The translations under genes were made by a program, and so were the position numbers. A DNA stretch of 64,000 nt from Amorphochlora amoebiformis. Its lineage: Eukaryota; Cercozoa; Chlorarachniophyceae. Positions 59,546 through 64,000 of this stretch are shown piece after piece. The stretch covers positions 248,001-312,000 of the forward strand of contig BAAHQB010000223.1 of assembly GCA_054601695.1 (NCBI GenBank). Reading direction: 5' to 3'. The notes under the pieces are model-generated. The model was given only the letters and a program-made list of their open reading frames with translations. It was not told the DNA's origin and did not search any database. Within the stretch, counting starts at the first letter, position 1, and each line of letters begins with the position of its first letter.

Positions 59546-59812
59546 AGACGTCACGTCACGCCACATCTCTCTGTGGAACTTTCCCCAAGTATTCGAGGCT
59601 GTTCTTAACTTCGAACTTGTTTAGAACATTCTGCGCACATATCGAATTTATCCCATTTCAGTTAGTAGTGGATGACGCAATCTCTGGTGATCTCCAGCGA
59701 TCTCCAGTGATTCTCGAGTGTATCAAGAGTATGTTTCCATAGAGGGTAACAGGAGTATGCTTCCATACTCAATCGATATCTACTCTTCGACCGCGTCCTC
59801 TCATGCAATTAT
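59546..59812 (+). mobile_element. Dispersed element copy
   Basis: It runs from GACGTCACGTCACGCC to CGCGTCCTCTCATGC, with GGTGATCTCCAGCGATCTCC and CAATCGATATCTACTC in between, in the same order as at 44.0 and 62.8 kb. It starts 34 bp after the stop codon of the 141-aa-protein gene. It is longer than its relatives, with an extra segment at 59570-59680. Confidence 0.6.
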
Positions 59813-59838
59813 ATTGCTGCATCATAATAATAATAATA

Positions 59839-59876
<38 letters not shown>

Positions 59877-59922
59877 TATATATGTATATATATATATATA
59901 TGTTTATGTATGTATGCATATT

Positions 59923-59971
<49 letters not shown>

Positions 59972-59976
59972 CATAT

Positions 59977-60019
<43 letters not shown>

Positions 60020-60119
60020 ACCCATGAGGATTTTCCAGTGAGACAAAAGGGCAAATGATTTTCGATTTACATGGACTTTAATTCAGAACCCGCCTTACGC
60101 TGTTCCGCTCGATCTACCC

Positions 60120-60260
60120 CCCCCCAAAAACAAACACGTCGACAACCATGTCAACAAACACGTCGGCAATAATGTCGACAACCATGTTGACAACCACGTC
60201 AACAACCACGTCAACAACCATGTCAACGACCACGTCGACAATCATGTCGATAAACACGTG
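60120..60260. repeat. 15-bp AACCACGTCAACAAC array
   Basis: Nine to ten copies of a 15-bp unit (AACAACCATGTCGAC variants) just before the presumed PRA1 start codon. Confidence 0.9.
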
Positions 60261-60270
60261 AAAGTTAATC

Positions 60271-60723
60271 ATGGAGGATGTACAACGGACGACTCAAAGG
60301 GTTTGTTTGGGCTTGTTTGGGCTGCTTTGGGCTGCTTTGGGTTGCTTTGAGATTGTTTGGGTTCGTTTGGGTTTAGATGATGATGTTGATGTTCTTCCAA
60401 ATCTCACCTATTGTCCCGTCCCTCCAATCTCACCCTATTTATTATCCAATTATATACCCACTCTACACAAAACTTACACACACACACATATTTTATGTAT
60501 ATATATATACGTATATATAGATATATATATATATATATATTAATAATATATATATATATGTATATATATATATTAATATAAATGTAGACAATGAAAAGGA
60601 TTTGGATGATTGTTTTGAATTTGCGAGTTATCCAGCTTTCCATTCCAAACCCAACGCCCCCGGGTAATAAACACTACAAACTACTCTATTAATAACAACA
60701 ACAAACATACGCACACTATATTA

Positions 60724-60769
<46 letters not shown>

Positions 60770-60934
60770 GTATATGTATATATATATATGTGTATATATT
60801 ATATATATGTATATATGTATACATATATGTACCCACATATGTACACACATATAGTTACATATATATATATATATATATATTATATGTATATATATAATAT
60901 GCATACACACAGGTGTATGCATATACAAATATAC

Positions 60935-60982
<48 letters not shown>

Positions 60983-61294
60983 TTGTTTGTTTTTGTTTGT
61001 TTATTGGTGATATATTGTGTGAGGGTATGGTGAATTGGAGAGTTATTGTTCCGTTTGTAAATTGGTGATATATGATGTGATGTATATTGGTCATATATGA
61101 TGTGATGTAAATTGGTGATATATTATGATGTGATGTAAATTGGTGATATATGATGTGATGTAAATTGTTGATATATGATGATGTGAGGGTGCGGTCAATT
61201 CGAGAGTTTTTCTTCCGCTTCAACACAGCCGCTTTCACTCATCCGAACCGTCTAAGAGCAAGGTATATAAACGCATATGCATACGTACATATCC

Positions 61295-61337
<43 letters not shown>

Positions 61338-61618
61338 TAATATATATGGAGAGAGAGAGGTAGAGTAAGAGAGAGAGGGGACCTCACCCGGGAAACACTT
61401 GAAGGCCAAAGCAGTGAAGAAAAGTAAGTACTTGATGCAAAGAGGTTACTCATGTGTTTGAATGTGATTAGGATTTGCAATAATCTACGCTACTTCTTGG
61501 GCAATTACGCTCTGTTGGGGTTTGTGTTCCTTGTGCTGTTCGAAGTCGGAATCGTTTCTGCCACGGATGGTCAAACTCGACCCAACACTGCTCAAAAACA
61601 TTCACATAAATGCTATGT

Positions 61619-61653
<35 letters not shown>

Positions 61654-61686
61654 TTTTTTATTTATATCTGTGTGTGTGTGTGTATT

Positions 61687-61725
<39 letters not shown>

Positions 61726-61748
61726 GTAATAATACGTATATGTATTTA

Positions 61749-61788
<40 letters not shown>

Positions 61789-62481
61789 CTATACATCAGG
61801 TAATATAATATTGATTAGGAATGTTTTTGACCATGATTCTAAGCCTGGGTCACGCTAGCCTAAGACCGAGACCCTACTTTTCTACCTTGAGGTCACACTA
61901 CCCCTATCACTATCACTATCACCATCAGTGTCATCACTATCACCATCACTGTCATCACTGTCATCACTGTCATCACTGTCATCACTATCACCTTCATTAT
62001 CATCTCCCTAACATCACTATCACTATCACTATCGCCACATCCTATTTGTCGACTTCACCTCACACTGTCACCTAGACCACCCCCTCCTCTTCTATCACTA
62101 TCAACATCACCCACCCACCTCTCTAGAGGTCACACTATCACCCCCACCCTACTCTTCTATCACTGTCAACATCACCTACTTGCCTACCTTGAGGTCACAC
62201 TATCACCCCCACCCTACTCTTCTACTATCACTATCAACATCCCTGTCAACATCACCTACTTGTCTACCTTGAGGTCACACTATCACCACCACCCTACTCT
62301 TCTATTATTATCAACATCACTATCGACATCACCTACTTGTCTACCTTGAGGTCACACTATCACCACCACCCTACTCTTCTATTATTATCAACATCACTAT
62401 CGACATCACCTAATTGTCTACATTTAGGGCCCGAGTGCAAAGCAGGCTGTCTACGGTATCATCAAATCTATTGTAGACATA

Positions 62482-62534
<53 letters not shown>

Positions 62535-62556
62535 TATATATATATATATATATATA

Positions 62557-62613
<57 letters not shown>

Positions 62614-62658
62614 ACGTACATATGGTTATTGTTCTTGCAGTGGCATGGTAGAGAGTAG
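60271..62658 (+). CDS. Probable PRA1-family (prenylated Rab acceptor) membrane protein
   Basis: PRA1 proteins are small ER/Golgi membrane proteins that interact with prenylated Rab GTPases. Exons with good support: 60588-60663, 61188-61262 and 61472 to about 61530-61568; a first exon 60271-60304 ([11 protein letters not shown]) is inferred from phase; 62428-62472 and 62641-62658 (stop TAG) are likely last exons. The sequence has the family signature before the membrane segments: [53 protein letters not shown] (compare R-I-x-x-N-L-x-Y-F-x-x-N-Y). The C-terminal part reads [20 protein letters not shown], as in the family's final helix and HG. A middle portion of about 60 residues that should contain further membrane segments was not resolved between 61570 and 62427; a candidate is [10 protein letters not shown] at about 61820. 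Confidence 0.55.
61008..61067. repeat. Decayed copy of the PRA1 exon-3 acceptor and exon start
   Basis: TGATATATTGTGTGAGGGTA TGGTGAATTGGAGAGTTATT GTTCCG aligns with the real junction at 61170-61218 (TGATATATGATGATGTGAGG GTGCGGTCAATTCGAGAGTT TTTCTTCCG). Between them lie four copies of AAATTGGTGATATATGATGT. Confidence 0.8.
61880..62430. repeat. TATCACTATCACCATC and about 70-bp acceptor-like array
   Basis: A (CATCACTGT)n stretch, then four copies of a 70-85 bp unit containing CACCTACTTGTCTACCTTGA GGTCACACTATCACC. The last copy, CACCTAATTGTCTACATTTAG, is the acceptor of the exon at 62428. Confidence 0.8.
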
Positions 62659-62761
62659 TCCGGTTTGTTGGTTGAAGTCCGTTTGGATTCTGAGCACTCA
62701 TTATCAACGGTTTGTATGCGCCTTGTCGGATCCTCCCAGCTTTCATGAGCACATTTTCCCG

Positions 62762-62970
62762 AGACATGGCGTGACGTCACGTTGTTGATTACGTCTTGTC
62801 ATCTAATAATATCAAGCCTGTTACTACCAGGTAGTAACGGGTTACTACAGACAATATAGATGAGACGATCTCTAGCAACCTCCAGGGTCTCCAACGATCT
62901 CCAGCATACCTTTGACTGGGTTTCTGCACTAAATAGTTATGTAATTATGAAGCCGCGTCCTCTCATGCAA
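62762..62970 (+). mobile_element. Dispersed element copy
   Basis: It runs from ATGGCGTGACGTCACG to CCGCGTCCTCTCATGC, with CTACCAGGTAGTAACGGG, GAGACGATCTCTAGCAAC and CCAACGATCTCCAGC between. It faces the inverted copy at 63020-63195. Confidence 0.65.
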
Positions 62971-63019
62971 CATACTTAGTATATGTATGTATCGTTGCTC
63001 TAACAAATATACTTACGCA

Positions 63020-63195
63020 AATGTCATGAGAGGAAGGAGCTCGATAGTACATATGAAAAGAGTATGGATAAATACTCACAGCTATGCTGGCGATCGCGGG
63101 AGATTCCTGGAGATCCCTCATCCGGTACAAACCTTATTAATCGGTAGTGAAGGGGCTTCGAATTTTCAAATGACAGGGCGTGACGTCACGCCATG
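63020..63195 (-). mobile_element. Dispersed element copy, inverted
   Basis: Plus-strand CATGAGAGG at 63024, CGATCGCGGGAGATTCCTGG AGATCC and GGCGTGACGTCACGCC at 63178 are the reverse of the neighbouring copy. The two form a head-to-head pair about 50 bp apart. Confidence 0.65.
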
Positions 63196-63429
63196 TCACG
63201 CTCCGGATCTTACTACGAAATCTATAACCCTGTGCGCACATGCCCGCTTTGTCTAAACCTAGAAAATCATAATCCCACTGATATAACCCAAGGGTCTAAC
63301 ATTTCAACCAAGTCATGGACTACGTTGTATCCTATCCCGCTGCGCCAACCATAAACATAAATATAAATATAAATATATATAGGAAAAGAGAGAGAGAGAG
63401 GTGTATGATATAGATATTGCATATACATT

Positions 63430-63473
<44 letters not shown>

Positions 63474-63633
63474 TATATACATATAATATATATAGATACA
63501 CACATATATATATAGCTGGCGAATTGGTTTCGACGACGGGAAGATCCTGTCAGACAGTATTCAAGTCATACAATATAAAACATATATATATAAATACATA
63601 TATATATTTACGTATATATATATATATATATAT

Positions 63634-63673
<40 letters not shown>

Positions 63674-63765
63674 CATATATAATATATATATTGTATGCAT
63701 ATGCGTGTGTATGCATAGAAAAATGTACGCTTCATTAATTTTCATATATGTATATACATATATAT

Positions 63766-63801
<36 letters not shown>

Positions 63802-63836
63802 TATAATATACACATACATATATATATTATAGAAAC

Positions 63837-63876
<40 letters not shown>

Positions 63877-64000
63877 TATGTTATATATGCATATATTGTT
63901 AGCGCAAGTTTACGGTAGAACGGTAGAGCAAGATTGATAGACATCAGTTTGGATTCTGAATAATGGAAGGCCAAATTCTCATGCATGGAACTGCAACTGC
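63196..64000. other. End of window; one possible exon
   Basis: Mostly (TA)n. At 63516 an ATATATAG acceptor precedes CTGGCGAATTGGTTTCGACG, open in two frames (LANWFRRREDPVRQ or WRIGFDDGKILSDS) with a possible donor near 63557; it may be an exon of a plus-strand gene that continues outside the window. GTTTGGATTCTGA near 63950 also occurs at 62686 and may be a repeat. Confidence 0.3.

Noticed and set aside
61352-61423. Exon with a perfect GTAAGT donor ([15 protein letters not shown]) in the PRA1 gene
   Set aside because: Including it breaks the phase between RLRAR and ICNNLRYF, which join directly to give the conserved PRA1 signature; it is probably a decoy.

Overview
This is nuclear DNA from an intron-dense eukaryote, probably a protist or alga. 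Very short exons (about 16-300 nt) lie in introns full of (TA)n runs and short-unit tandem arrays. Introns are GT-AG, stop codons are canonical (TAA, TAG and TGA all used), and there are no bacterial-type operons. The lineage cannot be fixed from the sequence alone. Nearly all long open frames are translations of repeats. I found the genes by hand, chaining exons whose splice sites, reading phases and protein families agree.

Layout. 0.36-8.6 kb (+): GT25-family glycosyltransferase. 8.6-11.9 kb: CTAG/GTAC-rich spacer. 11.9-13.0 kb (+): basic protein of unknown function. 13.05-23.8 kb (-), perhaps to 25.1 kb: HAT/TPR-like helical-repeat protein with about 35 exons, ending 25 bp from the preceding gene, tail to tail. 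25.2-26.5 kb: one small two-exon gene (+) and two unrecognised minus-strand frames. 26.6-28.6 kb: simple repeats and a dispersed element carrying a 33-bp minisatellite. 28.6-34.0 kb (+): 110-aa basic protein, not recognised. 35.4-46.2 kb (+): 15-exon organellar (probably mitochondrial) ribosomal protein bL25. 47.4-56.3 kb (-): complete nine-exon HSCB/Jac1 J-protein for mitochondrial Fe-S cluster assembly. 57.4-59.5 kb (+): unrecognised 141-aa protein. 60.3-62.7 kb (+): probable PRA1-family membrane protein. 62.8-63.2 kb: a head-to-head pair of the dispersed element.

The most unusual feature is how intron arrays relate to exons. In gene after gene, the tandem array beside an exon is built from copies of that exon's own edge: the end of the exon plus its splice site. 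One HSCB exon is duplicated whole (two identical 42-nt copies, 208 bp apart), and the GT25 catalytic exon exists as one good and one decayed copy. Together with introns whose two ends are long self-complementary (TA)n runs, this suggests a genome where introns grow by tandem duplication starting at splice junctions. Functionally the genes are ordinary housekeeping genes (mitochondrial translation, Fe-S assembly, glycosylation, membrane traffic); I see no sign that they form one pathway.
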